Source: Rhizomys pruinosus (taxonomy: Eukaryota; Chordata; Mammalia; Rodentia; Spalacidae). Taken from it: a DNA stretch of 64,000 nucleotides. Below are positions 23,801-34,454 of the stretch, piece after piece. The DNA is taken from positions 8,056,330 to 8,120,329 of the forward strand of contig VZQC01006589.1 in the NCBI GenBank assembly GCA_009823505.1. The letters run 5' to 3'. The position numbers and the translations under genes are program-made. The notes under the pieces are model-generated. The model searched no databases, was not told the origin of the DNA, and saw nothing but the letters and a program-made list of their open reading frames with translations. The first letter of the stretch is position 1; each line of letters starts with the position of its first letter.

Positions 23801-24007
23801 TATGAGCTGCAATAATGGCTGGCCTGGAAAAATATGTCCACCTGTGCACTAGTGCACAATTGTTATGGCATTAACCAACTACAATATCATTAAATTTAAG
23901 GCCTATTACCTAAGACAGAACTCATGTCTAGTACTGTTAACAGGTTAGCTAGGTAGGACACAGAACTTAGTAGAGACTCCAAGATTAATTCTCCTCTGCG
24001 AGAGCCT

Positions 24008-24008
24008 C

Positions 24009-24048
<40 letters not shown>
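24008..24048 (+). repeat. (TG)n microsatellite
   Basis: About 19 TG units. Confidence 0.95.
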
Positions 24049-24049
<1 letters not shown>

Positions 24050-24069
24050 TATCAAAAATGATTACATTT

Positions 24070-24215
24070 TTGTTCTTTTCAAGACAGGGTCTCCCTGTAG
24101 CTCCAGCTATCCTGGAACTCTTTATGTTGACCAGGCTGGCCTTGAACTTGAGGAGATCCACCTGTCTCTGCCTCCCTAGTGCTAGGATTAAAGGCATGCA
24201 CCACCACACCTGGCT
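24070..24215 (-). mobile_element. B1 SINE (minus strand)
   Basis: Complete reverse-complement B1; ATGATTAC followed by TTT occurs on both sides (about 24,058 and 24,216). Confidence 0.95.
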
Positions 24216-24486
24216 ATGATTACTTTTCTTGATATATGTAAACTTCAAAGGGAGAAGGGACTTATGATTTTACCACTTACTGAAAGGGAAATGTCCAGAT
24301 TATTTACATTTTCATAAGGACTATAATCTACAATAGCTCCAAATACAACCACAAGTGTGATGTTACCATAAGAGTCAGTTTGAGATCTGATTCTAGCAGA
24401 GGGTGCTGCATCCTGGAGGGCAGTGTCAGGCACCAAAGACAAGCAGTCTCTGGTGTCAGAGGAAAGGATGACACTGCAGATGGGAG

Positions 24487-24705
24487 ATCTTTCCACAGTA
24501 AAGAGCACTCATTGCTCTTCCAAAGGACCTCAGTTCAGTTCTCAGCCCTCGTATCATGTGACTCACAACCATCGGTAACTCCAGCTCTATGAGATCTGGT
24601 GGCATCTTCTGGATGCACAAGAGTGCCTATATGCACATGGCATACACACTCTCACAGGCACACAGGCCTACACATCATACAAATAAGTGTTTGGTTTTTT
24701 AAAAA
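24487..24705 (+). mobile_element. old B2/B3-type SINE
   Basis: TAAAGAGCACTCATTGCTCTTCC, ATGTGACTCACAACCATC and GATCTGGTGGCATCTTCTGGA follow the B2 consensus order; the tail is CA-rich. Confidence 0.75.
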
Positions 24706-24709
24706 AGAA

Positions 24710-26850
24710 TGTTGATAACTTATTCCTGCATTCCTTCCACCTGGGGAAAAGCCTTTTTTGTATAATTCATTACAAATTGGTAGTTCAGGAATCAAATATT
24801 CAGTCATGGTCCCTGACTGAAGAAAACTGTATTGGGAGGAGACCTCCGTGTAGGTTCACATGCACTGCCGGGTGGGAAACCCATATTAAGGTGGGAAGTA
24901 GCAATACTGGCAGCCAGACAAAGCTTGCCGAGGGGCGAAAAGGGAAGAATAAAGATGGCAATAAGCAATTAATATAAGCAATGGGTCAAAGTGATTTGTC
25001 AAGAACCAACAGAGAGAACGCTGTTTGAATTGCTTCGCCATTACTGAGGGTTTATCTGGCACAGTCCATTACTGAAGGAAGTCAGGACAGGAACTCACAG
25101 CAGGAATCTGGGGAATGGAACTGGAGTAGAGGTCATGGAAGAATGACAAACATCAGCCTTTCTCATATAGATCAGGCCCATCTCTCTGGGGATGGCACTG
25201 CCCACAGTGGGCTGAGAGCTCCTCCATCAGTTGGAAATCAAGAAAATTCCCCACACGCCTGCTCATAGGCTGACCAGATGGAAGAAATACTGCATTAAAG
25301 TTCCCTTTTCCAAGGTGTGTCAAACTGACAACCCTGATTCACCATCACAGGACCACTCTCCACATGGAGCAATGGCACAGACCAACAGATAACACACCCC
25401 AGCTTTGATATATTATCACACAGAGAACACATCCAAGAGCATCTAATTTTGAGATATTCTCACACAGAGAACACATCAAAGAGCATACGATTTTGAGTCC
25501 TGGCTCCAGGATGCTGCTGCAGGGACAAAATGGCCCATCTAGATCAAGCCTGAGAGTCAAACTTGAAGTCTAAATGCACCCAGCAGCATTTGCTCAAGAG
25601 AAGAGCACATTATGGCTGCAATCAGCTGAGTGAATAAAGAGAAACAATGAGGATGTCTAGTTTCAACTTCTAGTCAGCCTTACCCTGAAGGCTCATTGTA
25701 AGTCCATTTCATGTGATTCTCACAAGACGGCATCTTAGACATGTTAGCCCATTTTACCAGCATCCAAGCATAAAATCAGTGGCTGAATATGCCAAGGTTC
25801 AGAGAAACATCAAGAGACGGTAATTGAGTAGGAAACAGTGCTTGGGAAAACCATTGGTATCCAGGCTCTAAGGAGAAAAGACAGAAGTAGGTGTTCTACA
25901 CCCTGATGGGAACTGCAGGGAAACTGCTTCCTGATGCAGCCCTAGACAGATGCTTTTAGAAGCTACATAAACTCTGATTCCATGAGGTAGATGGAGTGGC
26001 CAGAATAAGTGCAAAGCCTCCTCTTTTCCTTGTTCCAGCCTTTATACGAAGCCTCCCACCAGCACTAGGAAGGTGAGCAATGAAGTCCACAGTGGCGTTC
26101 CTCTGTGGCATCCAAACAAGGTAAGGAATATATGCTAAATGGCGAATAACCAAATAAGGAATTTGAGACTCCTTGTGATATGGCCAAGATCATAGAGCTG
26201 GTCAGAGGTAGACTCAGCTTATTAGGATAAAGGTTTCCTGAGATGTGCTACTCTTCTAACAATGAGAGAATTAACACTAATCACTACTCAGCAGGGTCTG
26301 TAGATTCTCTGTTGTTCTCTGAAAAAGAGGCTTCAGTGATTAAGACAGAACGGTCCTGGTATATGGATATAGACGGATATTTAGAATACAGTTTGACACC
26401 ATGTCAATTAGATAAACATTTTGAGATTGTTAATTACAGGACCTGTAGGAGTCAGGTGCTCTAGCTGATGCACAAATTCCATAGTACAGAGATGGCCTGG
26501 AGGACAGAGACAGAAGACTAACTGCAGCGAATGAGGGGGTAATTAGCAAGTGAGTGTACAGCATGTGTCCAACCAGGGCCAGTTAAGATCTTTAGAGGGG
26601 TAGTAATATGAATTTTTGCAGGATAATAATTAGGGTGTGGACCATGCAAGCCTGGAACTTTGGGTCTTTTAGCAAAATTTTATCAAATTTTGGTGTGTTT
26701 CATACAGATCATCTTAATTGATCTTAATCTTAATTCTCCACTGGCAGCCTCCCATAGCCACCCCATGTACTTTAGGAGTGAATCTGTGCATCTAGGCACT
26801 TTGTTTTGGATCTTGTCGTGGGCCACAGAGACATTGCAATCCGAGAGATA
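24710..26850. other. unique-looking intergenic sequence
   Basis: About 2.1 kb without recognisable genes. Includes the 44-bp tandem duplication at 25,410-25,497. Confidence 0.4.
25410..25497 (+). repeat. 44-bp tandem duplication
   Basis: ATATT(A/C)TCACACAGAGAACACAT and a following AAGAGCAT...ATTTTGAG occur twice back to back, at 25,410-25,453 and 25,454-25,497, with about four differences. Confidence 0.88.
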
Positions 26851-26851
26851 A

Positions 26852-27076
26852 TTTTTTAAAGATTTTATTTATTTTTATTTTACGAGTGTTCTGCCTACAT
26901 GTACATTACTGCAGCATGTGTGTGCAGCTTGCAGAGGCCAGAAGAGGGCATCAAATCCCCAGAGCTGGAGTTCTAAGGACAGGTGTTAGTAGTCGGGGCC
27001 ATGCTAGGAACCAAACCTGGGCCAGGTAGAAGAGCAGTAATTCCTTTTCACTGTGGAGCCATCTCTCCAGCCCCCA
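26852..27076 (-). mobile_element. B3-type SINE (minus strand)
   Basis: TTTTTTAAAGATTTTATTTATTT tail, GGCCAGAAGAGGGCATC and a terminal GAGCCATCTCTCCAGCCCCC head. Confidence 0.9.
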
Positions 27077-27264
27077 TTATTATAGTAGTCTATTGCATTG
27101 ATTTTTCTGAACTGTTTTTATTATTTAGTCCATTTCCCAAGACCATTTGATTTGATTGGTTGGTGTTTTTATTTTCTGTAGAGTTTTGTGTGGAGAGAAA
27201 CTTTTACTTGAATTCCCAATCTTTGTGGTTGTAATTTTTCTTTAGTAAATTTATTTGTATTGAA

Positions 27265-27930
27265 TTTTTGTGGGTTTGTTTTTTATATATTTTATTGAAT
27301 TTTTGTGCATTCATACTTAATGGCTTAGCCATCCTTGCACCCCCTTCCCCATCAGCACCCCACACAGGATTTCATACCTCTGTCATTTATGTTAAGCTTA
27401 TCTGCCGAGTCAAGTTAGTGTCCCCAGACATCCTTCAGTGCAACTTCATCCACTGAGGTCTAGTCAGCCTATCTAGAGTCCCTCCTGTTAAGAAAATCAG
27501 CTCTTCCTCACATAGCAGTAATCAGCTGCCAATAGTTCTTCTGCTAAGATTGGGGTCTTCTGTCCATTTCCACAGATCTGTGCTGGGATTTTGTCTTCTT
27601 TTTTTTTTAATTTTTTTTTATTAATTTTATTTATTTCTGTATGTGTATGAATGTACTGTCTGCATGTAGGTTTGTGCACCCGTGCCGTGCAATGCCGCGG
27701 AGTTCAGAAGAGGGTCTCGGATTCCCCTGGAACTGGAGTTCTCCTGGAATTGGAGCTTCAGACGGTTCTCAGCCGCCATGTGGGTGCTGGGGATCGAACC
27801 CGGGTCCTCTGTAAGAGCGATCGGCACTCTTAACCGCTAGGCCATCTCTCCAGCCCCGGGATTTTGTCTTCTTGAGTTTACATGGGCCTGGTGCATGCTG
27901 ACACAATAAACACAAAGAAAAGAAATGAAA
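27265..27930 (-). mobile_element. L1 3' UTR fragment, split by a B3
   Basis: Antisense L1 3' UTR with CTGTCATTTATGTTAAG, ATCAGCTGCCAATAGTTC and TTGAGTTTACATGGG, homologous to 34,470-34,810. A B3 is inserted at 27,601-27,857. Confidence 0.75.
27601..27857 (-). mobile_element. B3/B2-type SINE (minus strand)
   Basis: Flanked by a 16-bp duplication, GGGATTTTGTCTTCTT, at about 27,585-27,600 and 27,858-27,873. CpG-rich and close to the copies at 165 and 11,334. Confidence 0.95.
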
Positions 27931-28374
27931 AAACAAACATGTGAGAGCAAGACACTGGCCACCCGGCATGGACCCTTGGACTCCCCAGTTGTAATAGAAA
28001 ATAAATTCCTGTGTGCTTAACTTTCCCCTTTCTACTGTCTCTAGCAGAGACGTGACTCTCAGTGAATTCTGCTGGGTGTTCTGCACTGGTACGCACTCTC
28101 TGGACATCCCTTAAGTGCCACTTTTCCTGAGCAAATTCTCATCACATAACTCATCCAAACAAAAATGCATCCAAGATGCTAGACAGCATGATCTGAGTCT
28201 GTAAAGGAACTTGTCATACCATACTGTCACAATCCGAGTCAGGCTGTTTTCCCATTGGACTGTAATTCAGGAAGACAGGAAGAAGCATGGCTGAAAGATC
28301 AGCCCGTCCAGCATGCCTAGCATATGATGGCCCTTTCTTAGAGGACACATTAGGAGCAGCAGTCCATAGCAGTC

Positions 28375-28800
28375 CCGGTGCTGAGGAGATGGCCAGTGGG
28401 CAAAATGCTTGCTGCACAAGCCTGGGGCCATGATGTTGGAGGTCGGTGTCTCCAGCACTACTGAGGCACACGTGGATCCTGAGCTTGGTGATGAGCCATT
28501 CTAGCCGAAAACAGTGAGCATCAGCTTCAGTGAGAAACTCTACCTCAAATCAAAAGGAGATAGCAGGAAGTCGTGGCACACACCTTCAATCCCAACACTT
28601 GGGAGGCAAAGGCAGGTGGATATCTGTGAGATCAAGGCCAGCCTGGTCTGCATAGTGAGTTCCAGGACAGCTGGGACTAAAAGGAGACCCTGTCTCAAAA
28701 AAAGTTTTTTTTTAAATATATAAAGGGAGATAGCAATAGAGGAAGATATTCCAATTGAACTTTGGGCATGAGCAACCACACACACGTGCTACATAAATAC
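28375..28800 (+). mobile_element. B4 (ID-B1 fusion) SINE with nested B1
   Basis: GCTGAGGAGATGGCC, AAAATGCTTGCTGCACAAGC and later TTCAGTGAGAAACTC match the B4 order. After the B1 insertion the tail GAGATAGCAATAGAGGAAGA and CACACACACGTGC resume. Confidence 0.75.
28566..28725 (+). mobile_element. B1 SINE nested in B4
   Basis: B1 body ending in an A/T-rich tail, flanked by GGAGATAGCA at 28,556-28,565 and 28,726-28,735. Confidence 0.95.
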
Positions 28801-29079
28801 ACAGATATTTGCTATATAAACACACACACATTTAACACTTACATACACATCCATACCACATACATATACACACATACCACACACATACACACACATTTAC
28901 CACATGTATACCACATACACATATATACCACAAATATACACATACATAACACACACATACACACATGTACCACACACATACACATGTATATATACATGTA
29001 TACTACACAAATTCTTATGCACATATACCATATGAATAGATGCACATATACCACATACACACATACCACACAAACACAC
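28775..29079 (+). repeat. (CACATA)-rich tract, first part
   Basis: Long imperfect array of CACACA, CATACACA and TATACCACA. It continues at 29,970-30,125 after an 857-bp insertion. Repeat-driven open frames occur on both strands. Confidence 0.9.
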
Positions 29080-29095
29080 CAACATGCACATCTTT

Positions 29096-29245
29096 TTTTA
29101 TCATTTTTATTCTTTATAATGCTTTTATTGATGTTTTGTGTATATCAGTCGTCATTTCTCAGTTCAGTTTAGACATATTCCCCTTTCCCTTCTCCCCACC
29201 CCAGATAATGCATTCTGCCATAACTGTCCTGCATCTTTCTCTCAG
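29096..29245 (-). mobile_element. L1 3' UTR segment of composite insertion
   Basis: Antisense L1 3' end, including ATAATGCATTCTGCC. Closely related to the L1 tails in the palindrome arms. Confidence 0.75.
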
Positions 29246-29456
29246 TCTTTTTTTTTTAACCAGGCCCAAAGACACATGTTTTATTCATTAGACACTATAT
29301 ATAAATAATTTAAAAACAAAACTACATATAACAGTTCCTTTGTGCTAACCAATAAATGAGCTTCATTCAGATACTATAAAATATTAGAACATGGCCTTCT
29401 TATTCTATTTTTTAAATCATTCTTATTACATGGTTTTAGGAAAATAACTGCTTAAA

Positions 29457-29777
29457 ATGGAAATGGCACAGAAAGAGGCTAATGAAGAAAGTCTGGAGTC
29501 ACTGCACATGTTTCACAGAGATAGTAATAGAGTGCTGTCTCTTCCAGAACTTTCTCAGAATAGTCTTAAAGCACCCACACTTCAGGAAGAAATTTTGAAG
29601 CTAATTCCAAACCAGAATGCTCTTCTAATGGACTTGGATGTTCTTCACAATTCATTCCCAATGAAGAACATGTCAGTATTCATTCAAGAAGCCTATAAGA
29701 AGCTTGATGGTTTTCAAAGTAGTTTTTTGTTTTTTCAAACATTGTACTATGTTAATTTAGTGTTCATGAATTTGTAA
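29457..29777 (+). pseudogene. unidentified exon-like open frame (107 codons incl. stop)
   Basis: An ATG-started frame whose product looks protein-like: acidic N terminus (starts MEMAQKEANEES), an LPELSQNSLKAPTLQEE segment, a FIQEAYKKLDGF segment, then a hydrophobic end. It is not SINE- or microsatellite-derived. A pyrimidine-rich stretch ending in TTTTAG lies just upstream (29,439) and AAA|GTAGTT at about 29,717 could be a weak donor. It lies antisense within a retroposed insertion. I do not recognise the protein. It could be a captured exon, a retrocopy fragment or chance; no function is proposed. Confidence 0.3.
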
Positions 29778-29789
29778 AGTGTTTTCTTC

Positions 29790-29945
29790 CTTGTGGAGAC
29801 AGAATCTCTCCTTGTGTACCCCAGGCTAGAGCAGGTAGCACAGAACTCACTGTGTTGCCCATGCTGGCCTGGAACTCCTGGCAGTCCTCCTGACTCAGCT
29901 TCTGAGTGCTGTGATTATGAGTGTGAGTTTGCACATCCATGCCAC
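29790..29945 (-). mobile_element. old B1-like monomer
   Basis: Reverse complement gives GGCATGGATG, ATAATCACAGCACTCAGAAG, GCCAGCATGGGCAACA and ATTCTGTCTCCACA, an ancestral B1/7SL-type layout. Confidence 0.65.
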
Positions 29946-29968
29946 AGTTGCACAACATGCACATCTTT

Positions 29969-30125
29969 TATCCACACACATATTCGTGACACACAAATAT
30001 ATTCATTTATATCACACACACATACAGGCACACCACTGACATGTATACCAAACCAATGTACGCACATTCATGCTCATACATATCACACAAAACACATATG
30101 CATAACACACACATGAATACCACAG
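29969..30125 (+). repeat. (CACATA)-rich tract, second part
   Basis: Continuation of the array at 28,775-29,079. Confidence 0.88.
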
Positions 30126-30129
30126 ACAC

Positions 30130-30990
30130 ATTAAAATAAAGAAAAAAAGAAATAACCCTCTGTACATGCACATAACATGTTCTAAATCCTTCTGAAAAAT
30201 GTTGAATTAGCAGTGTTTCAGCAGAATTGGACCAATTCTCATGGGTCTGTCCAATAAAAACAAAGGAACAATATAATCAGCTGCTCTTTTCAGCTTCGTT
30301 AAGTAGAGAATTGGAGGTAAAACTAGAAGGCAGACAGCACTTGGGAATTTGATACATGTCTTTTAAAGGACTTTAAAAGAACAATTACGAATACAGGGTT
30401 CTGCAGTTAAAATTAATCTTAATTGAATCAGTCTGGAAGAGAAGCTTGAATTAGATTTAAAGGGAAAGTTTAAGGGATTCTTCATAATCAAGTGACTTAA
30501 TTCAAAACATTCACAGCCTAATGATTCCATCCACTCCAGGGGCTGGTTTGAGAAGACGGAGAACCCATGACTAGGATGTCCCTCTGTAGAATCCACACCC
30601 TGTAGTCAGTTCTTCATCCCTGGATGGGCAGCAGGGATCAAGAATGTGGGCGGTGGGAAGGAGACTCAAATTGAGATATGCAAAGTCACCAAATTCACAA
30701 ACCTAATTGGAATCCAAATGAGGATGCAGGGTGTGTCCCTTCCCTTCCAGGTGTAACACAGGCAGAATGCTTTGTTTCATGAGTCCTAGACAATGTAACA
30801 TGCATACTCGGTTGGTTGTAGGGGATTGGGGAGTGGGCAAAGTGAATACCAAGCATTAGTAAAGGGAGATGCATGGGGCGGGGGTGCCCAGAATGAAAAC
30901 CGTGCAGGCTGCTGAGGTCCACACAATACCCAAATCGTGTGTTTATGACAAGTGTTATTCTGTTAGATCTGGAAACTGTACCGTTGCATG
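30130..30990. other. unique-looking intergenic sequence
   Basis: No element or gene recognised. Confidence 0.4.
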
Positions 30991-31004
30991 ATATTTTGCT
31001 GTCT

Positions 31005-31375
31005 GCCATTCCATTAATTATGTTTTACTGCTGTGACTTAATACCTGAAAAGAAAGAAGTAACTTAAAGGAAGAAGGGTTATTTGGACTCATAGTCTGAG
31101 GGGGTGGAGAGTTTGAGAGGATTCTCACAGGAGGGAAGGCATGGTGGAAGGAGCAGGAGACCACTGAGCACCGTATGTTCAAAGTCAGAAAGCAGAGAAC
31201 AGGGTGCTCTGCTCACTTTCTCCCTTGCACTCAGTCCAGGTGCACAGCCTGCTGGATGGTGAATCCTTCTTTAGTTGCACAGCTCTAGAACACTTCACAG
31301 ACACACCCAGAGCAGTGTCTCCATGATGATTCTAAATCCAGTCAAGTTGACGTAGCCTTCATAACCTCCAAACAG
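31005..31375 (+). mobile_element. rodent interspersed repeat (family not named)
   Basis: TTTTACTGCTGTGACTTAATACC, AACTTAAAGGAAGAAGGGTTATTT and GATTCTAAATCCAGTCAAGTTGAC are blocks of a common muroid repeat, related in layout to that at 17,932. Confidence 0.65.
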
Positions 31376-31699
31376 AGTGAGATAAATTATGTGTAACTGA
31401 ATGAATAAGTAATCGTGCCTACACGGAGATGAGTGGACACAGTGCCCCATTGCAGAAGTACAAAATTACATAGACGAGAAGGACCAGTAGGGAAAGGTGG
31501 CGTGAGACTTCCACACAAGGTGAGGGTGGTAGAAAGTTCAAGTCCAATCCAGGAGTGTAGCTATTGGTCTAGAGGATTATTTTATACGTGTTAAACCATG
31601 CTGTAAATCAAACATTTCACTACAAAGCATTATAGAGAGCTCTAGAATTAGGAATCAACACAACATTCCTATACATAGGTATTTCAGGAATACTTTTCT

Positions 31700-31792
31700 A
31701 GCCCAGGTATTTGAGAGAGGGTGCTAAGATGAAACCCAGGGCCTCGCATAGGCCAGGCAAGTGCTCTGCCACTAAGGTGCACCCCAGCCCAA
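31700..31792 (-). mobile_element. tRNA-derived SINE fragment
   Basis: AACCCAGGGCCTCGCATAGG, CAAGTGCTCTGCCACTAAGG and CACCCCAGCCC are the reverse complement of a SINE head. Confidence 0.7.
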
Positions 31793-31799
31793 AGGATAG

Positions 31800-32865
31800 T
31801 TCTTGACTCTACTCTGAAACCACAGAACTGTCTCTGATATGACAACCTATGTGTAGCATACTTTCAGTTACTTCACCCCATGTTATCTTCTTTAATTCCA
31901 ATGAGTTGCGTATAGAAAGGCATTTTACCCCCACTGGCATATGAAGAATTTGAAGTTTATATCAATGAGTATCAAGTGGCATAGCCAAAGATAGAAGTTT
32001 TCCAAAATCTGATTCATTTTGCTTTTCTACAAAGTAGCAATGTCACGCTATGATGAGAGAACATCATGCGACCCAGGCAATGTTTCTTTACACAGTTTAG
32101 AATTTAGAGTACAGAAATTCAATAATGGTTATTTCACTGTAAGTTTAATGTTTAAAACTATGACTACCAATGTAAGATCTGTTGAAAACTTGTTTTTGAA
32201 GAAATAATGTAGAATCATCATTGTTTTATGTAAATATCTGTTGGTTCAAATGCCAGTCTCTAGAGGATGTCCAGACCAGTCCCTCACTCCTGCTCCCTTG
32301 CCCTGCCCAATGACAAAGCATACCAGGTGCATGCTAGCAGGCATTCAGAGGGGCCCAAGTGACTTTGTGCTCCATATATGCTTAATATCTCCTTTGACTG
32401 GGAAAGGGAATCATTGACCAGTCTTCTTGGAACACCATTCTAATAAAGTCTCACCTTCCACCCTAGGCACTCTCCCTCACTGTGACAGATCTCTTTCTCT
32501 GGGGAAATTTGGTGGAAATCAAATGCTAAGACATGTGAGAGTCCCACAGATGGGTCCATGTGGCTAGGGACCAAGCCTTCAAGAAGCCTTGGGAGTGAAC
32601 TTGGGAGTAGGTGTGCTCTTTTAGCATAGGACTTCAGTAAGAACACTCTCTTGCTTGAGAGGTTGAATGAGGTTTATGAGATACTTTGAATTAAAAGCAA
32701 AACCCATGAACAGAGTCCCTACTCAGTCTTACTGTGAGATAATAAATATTTCTTGCTGGAAGCTGACAAGTCGGAGGACAACTTGTTACACATTACACAG
32801 CCTAAGATAATTAATTCAAAGTTAAATACCAAAAGAAGTCTTGAAGAGTATAGTAAATGCTGGAA
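31800..32865. other. unique-looking intergenic sequence
   Basis: No element or gene recognised in about 1 kb. Confidence 0.4.
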
Positions 32866-32869
32866 GTTC

Positions 32870-33092
32870 TTTAAAACCTTTTATTTTTATTGTGTGTATG
32901 AGTGTTATGCCTGCATGTATGTTAGTGTACCCATGTGGTACAGTGCCCATAGAGGTCAGAAGAGGGCAACTGCTCCCCTGGAACTAAAGTTATGGATGGC
33001 TGTTAGCTGCCATGGGTGCTGGGATTCTAACCCTGGTCCTCTGCAAGATCAAAGATTACTCTTAACCACTGAGCCATCTTTCCAGTCCCAGT
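32870..33092 (-). mobile_element. B3-type SINE (minus strand)
   Basis: TTTTATTTTTATTGTGTGTATGAGTG start and GAGCCATCTTTCCAGTCCC end; TGCTGGA followed by GTT occurs on both sides. Confidence 0.88.
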
Positions 33093-33116
33093 GCTGGAGT
33101 TTTGAGTAGATACATT

Positions 33117-33138
33117 TTGTTTGTTTGTTTGTTTGTTT
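33117..33138 (+). repeat. (TTTG)n microsatellite
   Basis: Five to six TTTG units. Confidence 0.85.
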
Positions 33139-33139
33139 A

Positions 33140-34450
33140 TGCTTGGTAGCTTTTCAGACAAACCTGAAGTCCTTTTGTTGACTGCCAACGTCGTAGTCCT
33201 GTACGTGAGAGCTGAGTCCTTGTGTGATGTACTTGGGGTGGGAGGTAACCATGTCCCTGAAGCCATCTCAGTCTCTTTCCCCACATATATAACTGGAAGA
33301 TTCTGTCACACTCTCCACATCCCTGGCTTGATCAACGAGGAAAAGGAAGCAGAAGATCTGGTGTTCGGAGCATCATAGACACTCAACAAAAATCTCATTT
33401 TCTCTCTGGTTGATTGTGTTCAGTTTCCCCGAAGGACAGCATGTGTTGATAGGCTACCAGAGCGAAAAGCCTGGAAGAATTTAAAGTCACTATTTTTTCC
33501 ATCCAGGAGTGCAAAAAGCTAGAGTGTCTTATTGTTGCTCTTCTAGGTCAAGAAGTAGAATGCAATTAGAAAAATAAAATCATGTCAAAAGTCAAAGTGG
33601 CCACCCAGAACTTCACACCTCCAGAGAGGGAAGGCACTACTAATAATGCAAGAACATTTCCTTTTCAGTGGGCAGAAGTCCGAAAGGAATATTTTATAAG
33701 TTCACATGTGTATATGTACATAAATGAACATGTACACAAATCTATGTGTACACAAATTCACACGCTGCCGTGCATCCTAACCAGAGAGAAGGGGTGCTGT
33801 GCTGAAGGATATGTGCTTTTCCCTTTGAGCACACAGAAGCTGCCTGCCCAGTGAGTGAACTGGATGCATTTATCATCCTGCAAGCAGGACAATAACATGT
33901 TCCAACAGACGTTGTAGCATTATAAACAAACAAAGACATATGTCACCCAATGGCTTCTATACACACTTCGCAATGCACTGCAGTGGAATGGCTTTGTCCT
34001 TGGATCTCAGGCTTGGCAGATTCTGCCCAGGCGTCAGCTCCAGGGACCCTCCTGACAGCACACTGCCCTTCCCTGTCCTGCCTCTTCCCTGGGTCTCTCC
34101 TTCCTTGATACCCTTAATGAATTCCACTCAGACAGCATGTGACCTTTGATTTTCCTCCACTTGGGGGCATACAAGTAACAACAGTGACTATTAAGGAACA
34201 AAGATGCCAGCCTGTCTGAAAGGGCAAGAAACTGGCTACATCCCAAGTCTGCTTTTTAACTAGCTAAAAACACTTGTCTAGGTTCTTACTAGCTCTCTGA
34301 TTTGTGCCATCTGAGTGCTCTTGAACTTCAGAGAGGTTCCAAATTCATGAATTTACCCCAGAGACTAACAGAGAACATCTGTGTAAAATAGTGAACTTGG
34401 TAAGAGCTCTTTTAGTTAACTCTTACTATTATTGTAGTTCTTAATATACT
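33140..34450. other. unique-looking intergenic sequence
   Basis: About 1.3 kb without recognisable structure; a short CATGTG/TACACA run at 33,705-33,760. Confidence 0.4.
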
Positions 34451-34454
34451 TTTA

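Larger units (their letters stand above)
29096..29952 (-). mobile_element. composite retroposon with 16-bp target-site duplication
   Basis: CAACATGCACATCTTT occurs at 29,080-29,095 and 29,953-29,968, splitting a CA-rich array. Read on the minus strand, the insert runs B1-like monomer (29,945-29,790), unidentified DNA (29,785-29,255), an AATAAA with A-rich run 20-odd bases later (about 29,250), then an L1 3' end (29,245-29,098) and poly-A. That order looks like an L1 3' tail fused to a second, polyadenylated RNA copy. Confidence 0.65.

Noticed and set aside
28762..29172. 136-codon His/Thr/Tyr-rich frame
   Set aside because: Encoded by the CACATA array and the start of the L1 tail.
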